From positions 25,717,106 to 25,781,105 of the forward strand of contig JAUJPP010000005.1 in assembly GCA_030562195.1 (NCBI GenBank): a stretch of 64,000 nt of DNA, read 5' to 3'. Both the position numbers and the translations under genes were made by a program. Shown here piece by piece: positions 53,213 through 63,975 of the stretch. The stretch's first letter is position 1. Every line of letters begins with the position of its first letter. The notes beneath the pieces were generated by a model. That model ran no database searches, was not told the origin of the DNA, and was given only the letters and a program-made list of their open reading frames with translations. Source of the DNA: Nipponacmea schrenckii. Its lineage: Eukaryota; Mollusca; Gastropoda; Lottiidae.

Positions 53213-54750
53213 CTTTAAATGATGGAGAAGACCTAAAGCAATTAACTAAACCAATGACGATATTCCACAAAATTCTTGGCGATTTGGATAAATCACAGCA
53301 AATACATCATCAGAAGTTAAATTTTCGCGAAAACGCTGCCAAACATAAACATAGATATTCTGAATTTGAGAAAAAGCTTGCTGATAAATATCGAACAGTA
53401 ATCAATCAAATTGAATCTCATCGAACTAAATTGTTTCAAAAAAATCATGCCATAAACAATAAAGAAGAAAAATACGATTCTATCCCCTCGAAATTGCAAA
53501 CACAATACTATAGTTTAAAAACAAAGCCAACTAAATCTTACACTGAAAAAAATGGATCAATATATGATCAAACTATAAAACAGTATCAAAATGAAGAACA
53601 GAGAATATTGCGCAATTTGGATCTGATCAACGAAAGAATTGAATCACAGATGGAAATATACCGTCGAGAATATAATTCTCTGACGCCAGCAGAGATGAAG
53701 AGGTTTGATCAGTACATACTAAACATTGCTAAAAAAAGAGAAATATATCTTAAGATGCTGAAAGAAAATGAGGCAAAAATGGCAGTAAGTGCCAGAAAGA
53801 TTAAACTGATTCAGAATGAAAATGATAAATCATCCCTAGTCAGAAAAACGCCAGCAGATCAAAAACCGACACCTGAATTTTTTTCCAAGCTGACCGAATT
53901 AATCCACTCGACAAGCTCTAGTGGTGTATCTGACAGAAATGGTAGGCCTTCTAATGGGTTTTCTGACACTATGACTGATTCCAACAAAGCTGATAGTAGT
54001 GTTTCTGAAACAATGGGTCCTAACAAAGGTGCTAGTGGTGTTTCTAATACAACGGTTTCTGACAAAGCTTACAGTGGTGTTTTTGGCACATTTGTTTCAA
54101 ACAAGGGTTCTAATGATGTTTATGACACAAATGGAACTTTTTCGTTCAAAAATTCTAGAAATGTTTCTGGCACAATTAGAAATGTTTCTAACAAAGGAGC
54201 TTATTATGATGTCTCAGAAACAAATGTTTCCTACGTAAATGTTTCTAACAAAGGTGCTAGTAGTGTTGTTTCCGCCACAAATATGACTGCTTCTATCAAA
54301 GCTTCTAATGGTATTTCTGACACAAATGTTTCTAACAAAGATTCTATAAGTGGTTTTTCTGAAAGAGAAGTCGGAGGTGAATCTAATGGTGGTTTTAGTA
54401 CCAGTAGTAGAAATGGAATTGAATCCGATAATAAAATCCTCAAAGAAGGCAATATACGAACCAAACACCATAATTCAGATTTTAAAGAAGATTTCAAATC
54501 GAAGATGAAATCGGCCGATCTGTTTGGGATATACCATAATTTATTAGAGGAACTTAAAAATATGACAACTTCTATACATCAAGCTCAGAATTTGAAAAAG
54601 GTCGTCGGAAGAAAAAATCACAAAATTGTTATGGTAAAATTCCCAGCGATTAGAAAAAACGAAACCCAGTATAATAAAGGGCAGAGTATTGTTTTAACCA
54701 AAAATGAAGAATTTGATTACGGCGGCAAGTACGCCGACAATAAAAAATGA
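53213..54750 (+). CDS. Gene 1, exon 3: coiled-coil and Ser/Asn/Val repeat protein
   Basis: Acceptor TTGTTTTTTCAG at 53201-53212; 512 codons and a TGA. Residues from LNDGEDLKQLTK to about 53860 are charged and helical with coiled-coil texture (EKKLADKYRTVINQIESH). About 53890-54370 is a degenerate repeat of about 15-20 residues (ASGVSNTT, VSNKGASS) rich in Asn-X-Ser/Thr sites. The C-terminal part is basic and ends GGKYADNKK. With the signal-peptide exon this predicts a secreted or surface, probably glycosylated protein. It has no family I recognise. It lies 1.6 kb upstream of gene 2 in the same direction; both have phase-1 introns and long repeat exons, so a common origin is possible but not shown. 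Confidence 0.7.
53890..54370 (+). repeat. Coding repeat in gene 1 (Ser/Asn/Val-rich)
   Basis: The DNA repeats GGTGTTTCTGACACAA-like and AATGTTTCTAACAAAGG-like units about every 45-60 bp, giving the protein repeat VSNKGAS..VSDTN. Frame is kept. Confidence 0.75.
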
Positions 54751-54807
54751 TGCTCTTAAACATAAAAACATGTCTTTTTCTTTCTTGCATTAACCCTTCG
54801 AATTAGA

Positions 54808-54968
54808 AGATAAACACTTTCTGTTTTAGATTTAGAGGAGGTTTATTCGATATTTAACCATGTTTGAATCATTAGATCCCGAGACCGGTTGCGGTCGAGG
54901 GTCTCTAATGGTATATTCAAGCATGGTTAAATATCGAATAAACCCCCTCTACATCTAAAACAGAAAGT
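54808..54968. repeat. Foldback palindrome downstream of gene 1
   Basis: CTTTCTGTTTTAGATTTAGA and GGTTTATTCGATATTTAACC are mirrored at 54923-54968 with few changes; the loop contains CCCGAGACCGGTTGCGGTCG. ~160-bp MITE-like inverted repeat, of the same style as 46990-47078. Confidence 0.85.
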
Positions 54969-54969
54969 C

Positions 54970-56360
54970 GTTTATCGGAATTTTACCACAAATTGTGATG
55001 ATTTTGTTCCCGGACTCTTTTTTTATCAAGATTAATTCGCTGAAATTAATACGCCAAATTTCAAAGACATGATGTCAAATTGCTATTAAACCCCATGTAT
55101 TTGGACTTATATCTCTATGATTTGGACCAATCAGAACTCACAATTTTTGTAAATTGTGGTACAATCTACCCCAAACGTAGTCTACTTCTTAGAAATCTTC
55201 TATATAGGCTACTGCAGTCTATTCAAAGACAATGCCATTATATCATCCAAATTCTGGAGATAGGCCTACATGGATTTGAAAGCTCGAGGGTGATCTTTAC
55301 TTTGAACAAGATTCTCGATTGCAATGCACGACTCTTAAAGGGGATCATCCGTTTACCCAAGGCAAGGTTTATACCTATAAAAGTTTTATTTCGCATTCAA
55401 TAATACAGAGTAAATGTCTTTCAGTGCATACATCAAGATTTTTTTTTTGTGTTTTTTTGTTTTTTTGTTTAGTAATTTGATGTAGGCCCTAGAAAAGGCT
55501 AAAATTGAGATGAAGTCATAAGGTCAATGACGTCATTGGATGAAGTTGTCAACACAAATCGTATGCCCATGAGCATGCTTTTTAAGACGTATATATAGAC
55601 AAAACTACATGGTTGTGTTGACAATGATGGAAAGGGACCATTTATGACCATAGAGGTAATAATAAAGAATAGGTTCTATTAATACCTCTATGTTACTGCA
55701 AGGAACGACAACTCTGTCTGAGAGATTGTCACGAAAATCCCAGTATTACGGACGCCTGTGTTCAATGCACACTAAGGGAAGTAACTAGCGTACATCTATA
55801 TGATAAGGATTGTTGACCCGCGAAAGTCGCTTTATCTCGTTCGTTGAACACTAGATTAGAGACATGAGTTTCTACTTTGCGTTTTGAATGACGATGGAAT
55901 AATTAAACCTTTTTCTTTCAATGTAAAAGATAACACATTTAAAGTTTCGTTTCGGGAAATCCAAGCTTAATTACATTTGTGACGTCATTGACGTAAACAT
56001 ACGCCATTTTGTTTCCCCGATTAATGTATGAACGATTAGCTGTAGATCTAGGCCTATTTTGTTATTCGTTTACGTAACTCCAATGAACACAGTTTCCTAA
56101 GAAAATTTAAATCAAGGCCTTGAGTCTGATTTGATGCACAGGTCAATATTTACGTTGGCTATTTCATTTGGCTATTGGACTGATTTCAGATTCAATTCTG
56201 TTTAGGCATATTTCAAACAAGATTGGTTTGTTTAGTTTGAATCCCATCGATTTTTCTTAACCGTTCATCGCCAGAGACAGGGGTCATTACTTTACTAGAT
56301 CTACTTTCCGGATGATGATAATAGAGTAAGACCTGACGTTTAAACGTTCTTATCCTGCCG
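54970..56360. other. Intergenic stretch between genes 1 and 2
   Basis: AT-rich with a T run near 55440-55470. The ORF 55080-55403 has no domain and unusual composition, so it is not called. The final 300 bp may contain the gene 2 promoter; no clear TATA box was identified. Confidence 0.5.
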
Positions 56361-56361
56361 A

Positions 56362-56455
56362 ATGTCGAATCTACTGTTGCCACTTTTGTTGGTTATTGTT
56401 GGTACCGGTACTAATTATTCTCAAAAGCCATCAACTGAATCAAAAGGCTCACATT
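56362..56455 (+). CDS. Gene 2, exon 1: signal-peptide exon
   Basis: ATG at 56362 (CCGAATGTC). MSNLLLPLLLVIVGTGTNYS has a hydrophobic core and small residues before a likely signal cleavage, followed by QKPSTESKGSH. Donor CATT|GTAAGT, phase 1. The next codon is completed by exon 2 to give Cys. Confidence 0.8.
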
Positions 56456-56569
56456 GTAAGTATTTTTATATTTAACAAAGCCGCTTATTAATTAGATAGA
56501 TAAATTTGCTAAGAAGTACAGATTTGAACTAAATATACAAAATGAAATTTCCCATTTGGCAATACTTAG

Positions 56570-56765
56570 GTGAAGTGAAAATAGAATGCAAGAGGTTTTG
56601 GATTGATACACCTGTATGTGGTAAAGGAGTTTACACTGAAGATGACACCGGTAATGTTGTTCTCATACTAGTTGGTCTAGATTGTAACGGTAAAAGAATC
56701 CAGCAATTCAATACAATATGGTATATGGTAGCTAAATCTTCTCACATAGACATACACCAGTGCAG
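56570..56765 (+). CDS. Gene 2, exon 2: cysteine-bearing N-terminal part
   Basis: Acceptor CAATACTTAG, donor TGCAG|GTAGGT; enters in phase 1 and leaves in phase 2. Codes EVKIECKRFWIDTPVCGKGV then GNVVLILVGLDCNGKR and HIDIHQC. Together with exon 1's final Cys there are five cysteines. The pattern (beta strands with spaced Cys) suggests a small extracellular disulfide domain, unrecognised. Confidence 0.8.
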
Positions 56766-57049
56766 GTAGGTTTGGGGATTTGCTTTACACTTTAAAGAAA
56801 TAGTATAAATAGGTTTTCTAAACTTTTCATGTGTTTTGGGGTCACAGATTACTTGAATTTGTATCTGTGTCCCAAAATACTCACAAAATAGTTTAGAATG
56901 CTTCCTCAAAATACCTTTCAGAAAGTAAATTTCTGAAAGTACTGATAACTAATTCCACCATACGCTGCATAGGTAACAGAAATCGTGACATACAAAAAGT
57001 AATATGTATACAATTTGCATATAAATCATACTGTTTTGATGGTTCACTT

Positions 57050-57325
57050 TCATTAAGGCACACAATTTTTAAGCACACCTCATTTAGACACAGTACTTTT
57101 GGCACGCTTCATTTAGTCACACGGTCATGTGCCTTAATGACAGTGTGCCGAATTTTAGTGAGCCTAAAAGGAGTGCCTAATTGAGAGTGTGCCTAAATTA
57201 CTGTGCCTAAATAACACTGTGCCTAAATGGCAGGTGCTTATCTGAACGTGTGCATAAATAAAGTGTGCCTTAAGTACTGTGTCTAAAGAGTTGTTCTTAA
57301 AAAAGTGTGCCTAAATGACTGCTTA
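57050..57325 (+). repeat. Degenerate ~16-bp minisatellite
   Basis: GTGTGCCTAAAT..CT-type units about 16 bp long repeat over 250 bp in intron 2 of gene 2 (for example GTGTGCCTAAATTACT, GTGTGCCTTAAGTACT), with an inverted stretch at its left (AAGGCACACAATTT). Confidence 0.7.
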
Positions 57326-57485
57326 CCGTTTGGATAGGTCTTGCTATAGACACCAATTTTGAGATTTATTTTTTAAATAAATTAAGAAAGCAATCCATGT
57401 GTGAAAAGCTTATGGTACACAGTAGATATCAATTCATATAGACATTCATAAATATTCTTTTGAAACAGGATGTTGAATTTTTCAG

Positions 57486-57610
57486 AGATCGTTTAAATTG
57501 TAAGGTGCCAGAGAAGTATTTACTGCCTAGAGGGGATAGAAAATTTGTTGTGCTAGTAACTGAGAAAAATATTGCCAAACATCTAGAAATTAAACTGAAA
57601 TATATTAAAG
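57486..57610 (+). CDS. Gene 2, exon 3
   Basis: Acceptor GAATTTTTCAG, donor TTAAAG|GTATTT; enters in phase 2, leaves in phase 1. Codes DRLNCKVPEKYLLPRGDRK then FVVLVTEKNIAKHLEIKLKY, one Cys and strand-rich. It likely completes the N-terminal disulfide-linked domain begun in exon 2. Phases fit both neighbours exactly. Confidence 0.8.
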
Positions 57611-57861
57611 GTATTTAGCCTACTTTATTACTTGCATGTACAAATGTAAAACCGCATGAAGCAGTTGTAGTAAACTGAAGTAAAGCGAGTGTAGACGACT
57701 TAGTTGCTGGATTTTCATCCTAGTAGTTCACGATTTAATAAAAGGAAAGGTCTATTACGCTCCTCCATTGATTCTGATAATTAAATAACTGCACATTAAA
57801 AGCAAATTTTTGCACACCACCAACTGTTAGAATTTGATTCTAAGTCTGATTTTTTTTTTAG

Positions 57862-60800
57862 ACCGCAAACATGGCAGCACTCAGGATAGAAATGAAAATT
57901 ATGAATACCAGATAGAAATACAAAAGAAGAAAGTTAAAGATCTTTTAAAACTTCTAAATGGTATTCTTCGTAACAGAAAACATGAAAATGATAATCATGG
58001 CCTTAAGGAAGAGAGCCAATACACAAAAGAGTTCGATAAACTACACAGTAATAAAGATATAGGAAAAGTCACTAAAGAAAACGACTCAATTGCTGAAAGT
58101 GTTAAAACCGAAAAGGTAGAAGAAAACCGCAATAAAACAATTGGCAATAACAGTTTAAAAAAAATCGAGCTGCCCAATAGCGAAAACGATGGAGACAAAG
58201 TAAAGATTGTAAACAAATACACAAACAACCAATTACATGGTCAAAAGTATATAGGGGGTCAGGTTAATGAATCACAAAAAGCAAAAGCAAAACAAAACCG
58301 CAACAAAAATAGCAAAAATGATAGAAATGTACATTATTTAAACAAAGAAGAAAAGATTATTCAACAAAACCAATACACAGAAGGTAAAGGTCAAGATAAC
58401 AGAAAAATTGAAAATGTTATTGATTCAAAAAATGAAAGTGATGATACTGGTGCTGAAAAAGCAGAAGAGAACCGGAACAAAATGAGTGGCAATACTGTTC
58501 TTAAAGATAACGCATTGCCTTATAGCAAATACGATGAAAATTTACATTATTTTCAGACTAAAGACAAAATTAAGAATGAAAACAAATACACAAACGATAA
58601 AGTTCATGGCCATAAAGGTAAAAGTCAGGATAACAGAAAAATTGAAAATGAAAGTGTTGATACTGGTGCTGAAAAAGCAGAAGAGAACCGGAACAAAATA
58701 AGTGGCAATAATGTTCTTAAAGATAAAGCATTGCCTGATAGCAAATACGATGGGATTATACATTATTTTAAGACTAAAAACAAAATTAAGAATGAAAACA
58801 AATACACAAACGATAAAGTTCATGGCCATAAAAGTAAAAGTCAGGATAAAAGAAAAAATGAAAATGTAAGGCATTCAAAAAAAGAAAGTGTTGATACTGG
58901 CCCTAAAAAAGCAGGAGAAAACTGGAACCAAGTAAGTGGCAATACATTCCTTGAAGTTAACTCATTGTTCGATAGCGAATACTATGGAAATATACATAAT
59001 TTTGATACTGAAGACAAAATTAAGAATAAAAACAAATACACAAACGATAAAGTACATGATAATAAAGGTAAAGGTCAAGATAACAGAAAAGTCAGTAAGG
59101 TAAATGACTTAAAAGATAAAAGTGATGATACCGAAAAAGCTGAAGAAAATCGCAACAAAAAAAATGGCAATAAAGGTCTTCTGAATAATGCATTGCCTGA
59201 TAGCGAATACGATGGAAATATACATTATCTAAACACTGAAGACAAAATAAAGAAAGAAAAAAAATACATAGAAGATAAAGTACACAGTCCTAGAGATAAA
59301 GAAAAAGTCGAAAATGTAAATGCTTCAAAAGATCAAAGTGTTGATAACGAAGCCGAAAAAGCAGACGAAAAAGAGAAGAAAAAAAGTGTCAATAAAGTTC
59401 TTAAAAATATCGCATTGCTTGATAGCGAAAAAGACGGAAATATACATCATTCAAACACTGAAAGCATGCTTTCGGTTCATGAAGACACAAAACCAGCAGC
59501 GCCCATAGATGTAAAAGGGGAAGAAAATCATCAAAATAAAGACGACAATAAAATTCTTAACAAGATTTACGACAATGATAGCCAGCTTCGTGGTGGCACA
59601 AAATACGAAACCTTAAACCTTATCAACATGTATAATGAAAAAGATGATGTGCTGTTTGCTCTAAGTTACAAACATGATGGAAATGTAAAATCAAAGAATA
59701 GAAAGTATGAAAATGGTAACAATGACATACATGATTTAGTAGATAAAGTTTCAATTTATGAACTAAGAACAACTGAAAATCCTGCAAATAGATATGGAAA
59801 TGGTAAACAATATTCAGAAACGGTTGGCAGTTTCTCTAGATTGGAAACAAAGCCGACTTCAATTACACCCCTAAATAAGAAACCCATTAATGACATAAAC
59901 ATTAAAAGGTCCAAGCAAATTACAGAAAATCTCATAAAAAGTCTCGATGCCATGCTTTCACCTGTACCGGAAGAACTGGATATAAAAGACTCCACAGAAG
60001 ATACCGACTTTAACCTGATTCCTCGACCACCTGTTTTACTTATTGATAGTTCCGATCCAAAACGTAAACAACCAAAATATTTACCAAGACATCTACCGAA
60101 ATCTAAAACAATCTTTAAAGGCAACAACCGAAATCTCAAGAAGGAAATTCTAATTATTACACATAGTGATATCCACGGTATGGGTAAGAAAAAGGAAAGA
60201 AACAAACAAAAGTCATTCACAAAAAAGGACAATAATAAAGGAAATGATGTTTTTAGTACGAATAGCAATCCAGGAAACGCCCCAATTTCCACACTTAATT
60301 TTAAGAATGAAATTCTCAACATTCCTTCATATTATGAAAGGAAAGTGCCACAGCTTATGTCAAATTCGCCGAAAGAATATTACACTCCAAAAACTGACAA
60401 GATAGCAACTAAACAACCACCCGTTGTCCAGGATAAACTTCATTATAATTCTTCTGGTCTAAATTCAACAAACATGGGTGTTATTTATCACGGCACTTTA
60501 AATAGCAACAGAACAGCCTGGCATGGAAAGTATATGAGAGTTCCAAAGCATAAGCTCCATGAATTGAAAGAAGTTTTCCTTCGGAGTAAGAGTAAATTAA
60601 GAAATGATATAATGAAACATCACGTTACAAATACACGGAATAAGTTGAAAGAAAAAGATCAGCAACTAAAGCAGAGAGAAATGTTTGCTGACAAGAAAAT
60701 AGATGACATGAAAAGGGAATTGATGTTTCAAACTATTAGTAATAACCAAAAAGCTCGAGAAAAGGACAGCGAATTGAAGGCGAAAATTGTTTCTAAAGTA

Positions 60801-61752
60801 AAAGATTTGGATGAAAAGGTTAAAGAATTGGTAGAGGGAAAATCTCATGCCCAAAAGATGAAAAAAATTTATAATGATTTTAAGGAAAGAGAAAAACTTC
60901 GTTCTAAAAACTTTAAAACACCTGTTGGAAATTCCAGAGTAAAACAGAAAGAGTCAATTCAACTTGGACCAGCGGTAGACACTACAATAGGTAATACAAT
61001 GGAAAATGGCAAGGGTGTGATTAAAATAATACAGCGAACGAAATCGTTGGATATTTCCCGAAAACCGATTAAAACAGAAGCTGTGGGATTAAAGAATAGT
61101 ATGGTTCGCAATGCGCAACGATTAACAATTGAAGAAATGAGGAAGGCATACAAGAATACCAAAGAAATTTCAGATGATTGGACCCATAATCATTTCCATC
61201 CAAATAAATTATACGCCCAAAAACCTAATGCTATTAGAAAAGATACCTTTATTAAACCAGACATTCGTATTCGTACACCTGTTAATTCAAACCATATCAT
61301 TAAAAATCCAGAAGAACTCGTACAACAGGAAAATCTGTATTTCCATAATCGAATTTATGAAGATGCTTCCAGCCTAAAAGATCGCTTAGGTTGCAATAAA
61401 AGTCCAAAAATAGATAAGAAAACAGAATCTGCATTATCATCAATTGAAGGCAATATTTATCGCATTTTAGCAAAAAAAAGTCATGTCGATTTCAAAAATG
61501 GCAATAAACTTCAGAAACAAGTACATGATGCAACGTTTAAAGTAATAGTGGATTCTTTGAAAAAGTCATGTAAAATACAGTTACATGATGATGAGAGAAT
61601 TGGGAAATTGACTGAGTGGGGGCATTGGGGTAATTGTTCAGTGGCTTGTGGAGAAGGGGGCTTTCAACTGAGAAAAAGAAGTTGTACAACAAATAAATGT
61701 ATAGGAAGTCTATGGGATGTTAAAGAATGTAGTAAACATACACCATGCCGAG
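57862..61752 (+). CDS. Gene 2, exon 4: giant Lys/Asn-rich repeat exon ending in TSP1
   Basis: A 3,891-nt exon, acceptor TTTTTTTTTAG, donor CCGAG|GTAATT, phase 1 in and out, no stop. Order: a charged lead; about six units of 72-80 residues (markers EKAEENRNK, ALPDSKYDG, ENKYTNDKVHGHK) between roughly 58090 and 59470; a less repetitive Lys/Asn/Ser part with proline-rich pieces (about 59500-60500); a coiled coil (EKDQQLKQREMFADKKIDDM, about 60640-60900); and a thrombospondin type-1 repeat at the end (LTEWGHWGNCSVACGEG..LRKRSC) near 61600-61750. TSP1 repeats bind glycans and matrix proteins. Very unusual for a TSP1 protein to have some 1,250 residues of low-complexity sequence before it. Confidence 0.85.
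58090..59470 (+). repeat. Coding tandem repeat in gene 2 (72-80 residues per unit)
   Basis: Units begin about 58090, 58440, 58670, 58890, 59120 and 59340. DNA markers GAAAAAGCAGAAGAGAACCG, CATTGCCTGATAGCGAATAC and CAAATACACAAACGATAAAG recur. Frame is kept across unit-length changes, which implies selection on an open frame. Confidence 0.85.
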
Positions 61753-62214
61753 GTAATTATATTTATAATTACTATTTTACCACATTCTTATGTTGCAAAT
61801 GTGACACTACCCATTGTTTCAAAGATGTTTAAAATGCAAATCTAGATGCCAACTTTGACTTTAAGAAATGATTTTAAAACCGTTTTTCAGTCGCCATGAT
61901 TCAAATAAACTGTTGAAAAGGGACAAACAAGTTTTTAATCACATACCTTTTATAGACTAATGAGCTGATTAATTTTGTGGACACAAACATGAGTTGTTTT
62001 ACAGTTTTATCAGATTAGGGCAACTGAGATCAGTCACAAAATAGAAAAAGATGTGGTAAATATGGCCAGTATTCTGTTGCGGTTTCATGTCTCTTTTGTG
62101 GAGACGACTTAATATACCAAAAACCTCAGTTCTAATTTAATTTGAAAATAGTTGCGCTACATTAATTTTACACCTCTCTGTTTTTATTTGTGACCTATAC
62201 ACTTATATTTATAG

Positions 62215-62544
62215 CTAATTGGATGAAGTGGAGTAGTTGGGGACCATGTTCATCTTCTTGTGATAAAGGATATGCAACCAAAACTCGTATATGTGTCTCA
62301 CAAGTTCAAAACGTGAAATGTTCCGGAAACTTTATTAAAGTACAGTCCTGTAATACCCATCGTTGTCAGAAAATGAATTACTGGACAGAATGGAGTTTAT
62401 GGTCTGGTTGCAGTGTTTCTTGTGGTTATGGTTTTCAAGAAAGATTAAGAGAATGTAAATTACAGGTCACACCAAAAACCTCTCTACCACCGTGTGAAGG
62501 AAGTTCTTATGACCGCAGATTATGTGTTCATTCATCATGCAACG
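62215..62544 (+). CDS. Gene 2, exon 5: two thrombospondin type-1 repeats
   Basis: Acceptor TTTATATTTATAG, donor AACG|GTGGTT, phase 1 both ends, 330 nt. First TSP1: WMKWSSWGPCSSSCDKGYAT (W..W..W..C, CS.SC) with C..C ending NTHRC. Second: YWTEWSLWSGCSVSCGYG then RLRECK and LCVHSSC. Each has the expected six Cys. Typical of extracellular TSP1 proteins such as ADAMTS-like and UNC5-type proteins. Confidence 0.9.
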
Positions 62545-63211
62545 GTGGTTTGTATTTTAAATTTACAATTGAAAATCAAAATACAGAACAATTCACTGTA
62601 CATTTATATACACCCTTATTATAATGTGGATACACATGTATATAGTGTCGTCGCTGTTATTGTAGAAGCATTCAACACTATCTTCATCTATAGAATCAGA
62701 TTAAGTATATTGAGGATGTTTCAGATAAGTTTGATTTGACAATTTTGATAAGAAAAATTAGACAAAATAATATAAATTTGTATGTGAGCGTTTTAGAAAT
62801 AATTTTATTTCAAGATTTTTCGATAAGCAGCTTTTGACTTATTTTCCTGAACCTTATTATGCAAAATATCTTTTTTTATTCTTATGAGGAAGGAAGTTAT
62901 TGCTTTCTCAAATGACTTTCTGCCTTGAATTATGCTGCTTATGGGTCCTATTGAGAATCTCTCATTTCTGTAAACTTTCCAGTCAGGTTTTGTTTCACAA
63001 CACTCGCGATAAAACAACAAATGTTTTTAATTTTCCGTTTTAACAGTAGATCTTCTTTTTGGAAACTCATTATTCAAGAATATTACATGATATAACTAAT
63101 GTAAAGACTATATCCTTTTTTTGTAACTGCTTGACAGCAATTGATCAGTCAAGCAACATCAGCTTTTGTTGCTTCTTTGTGTATTGATAATCCTAAGTTG
63201 ATTTCTTACAG

Positions 63212-63353
63212 GAAGTGGCGCCATATTAGACAGTATTTCAAAGTTTCCGTCAGTGGCACTTATATGTGATAGAGCTACTCGCGAACACTCAAATTATGTA
63301 GTATGGAAAACACCTGATAGAAATATTATAACTTCTAAAACTCAAACGGACAG
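63212..63353 (+). CDS. Gene 2, exon 6: first half of an Ig domain
   Basis: Acceptor ATTTCTTACAG, donor GACAG|GTAAAA; enters in phase 1, leaves in phase 2. Codes SISKFPSVALICDRATREHS then NYVVWKTPDRN: the B-strand Cys (ALIC) and C-strand Trp (VVW) of an I-set/C2-type Ig domain. It continues in exon 7. Confidence 0.85.
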
Positions 63354-63430
63354 GTAAAATTATATTAAAACTGCACCATATTTTATATTGCTACATCTGA
63401 ATCTGAAAACTGTTTAAGAACAGATTTAGA

Positions 63431-63780
63431 TTTTTATACGACCACACATTAATGTGGGCGTATATAGTCGTCGCCTTTGTCTGTCTGTCTTGACGAAACT
63501 TGGTGTGAGTGTTTGTTATAAAACAAGGATGAACTTTATTGAAAATCAGACAAATCGAAATATATTTAATAAGTATATATTTAAGTTATTGCCCTTGTTC
63601 TTGGATACATTGTGGACGTGATAGAGACGAAACTTATTGTGTGTGTTTCTAATCACCCAAGGACGAACTTTAATTAAAAATCAAGAAAAGTCTTTCATTT
63701 ACCGATAATTCTTGTCAACATCCCGGACAACTTGGCTGCCATTATGAATGTAAGCGTATTACGATGGCCATCGCTATTTT
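63431..63780 (+). mobile_element. Short pearl-like element in intron 6 of gene 2
   Basis: Starts TTTTTATACGACCACACA and a CTGTCTGTC tract, carries two satellite-like units, ends AATGTAAGCGTATTACGATGG. It is the same family as 1513-1975. It lies between exons 6 and 7 without disturbing splice sites. Confidence 0.6.
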
Positions 63781-63877
63781 TACATAATTATGTAAGCAAT
63801 GTGGTTCCAAACGACTTTTACATGATTGGTTCTGTCTTGATGATTCACATTAATTGAATGCATTCCTTATATTACAG

Positions 63878-63975
63878 AATTAAGATATCTGGTCCTTATC
63901 TTATCATACACAACTTAAAAGAATCTGATAGAGGACTGTATAAGTGTGCTTTATTGTCAAAGTTACCATATACCA
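63878..63975 (+). CDS. Gene 2, exon 7: second half of the Ig domain
   Basis: Acceptor TATATTACAG, donor ACCA|GTAAGT; enters in phase 2, leaves in phase 1. Codes ISGPYLIIHNLKESDRGLYK then CALLSK: the L.I.NL..SD.G.Y.C signature of the F strand of an Ig domain. The gene continues beyond the window, so the total domain number and whether there is a transmembrane segment are unknown. Confidence 0.85.

Larger units (their letters stand above)
52389..55715. repeat. Inverted repeat pair flanking gene 1
   Basis: 52389-52450 (CATTCCTTGCAGTTTCTTTC, ATACCTCTATAGTCCCTTTC) is the approximate reverse complement of 55628-55715 (GGAAAGGGACCATTT, TACCTCTATGTTACTGCAAG). The right copy has an insert of about 30 bp. 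Coordinates span both arms. Confidence 0.55.

Noticed and set aside
55080..55403. 107-codon ORF between genes 1 and 2
   Set aside because: No signal peptide, domain, splice context or repeat support; could be chance.
57995..61162. Minus-strand ORFs opposite gene 2 exon 4, including one of 188 codons
   Set aside because: They are mirror frames of an A-rich coding repeat, without domains; the plus strand is supported by domains and splice phases.
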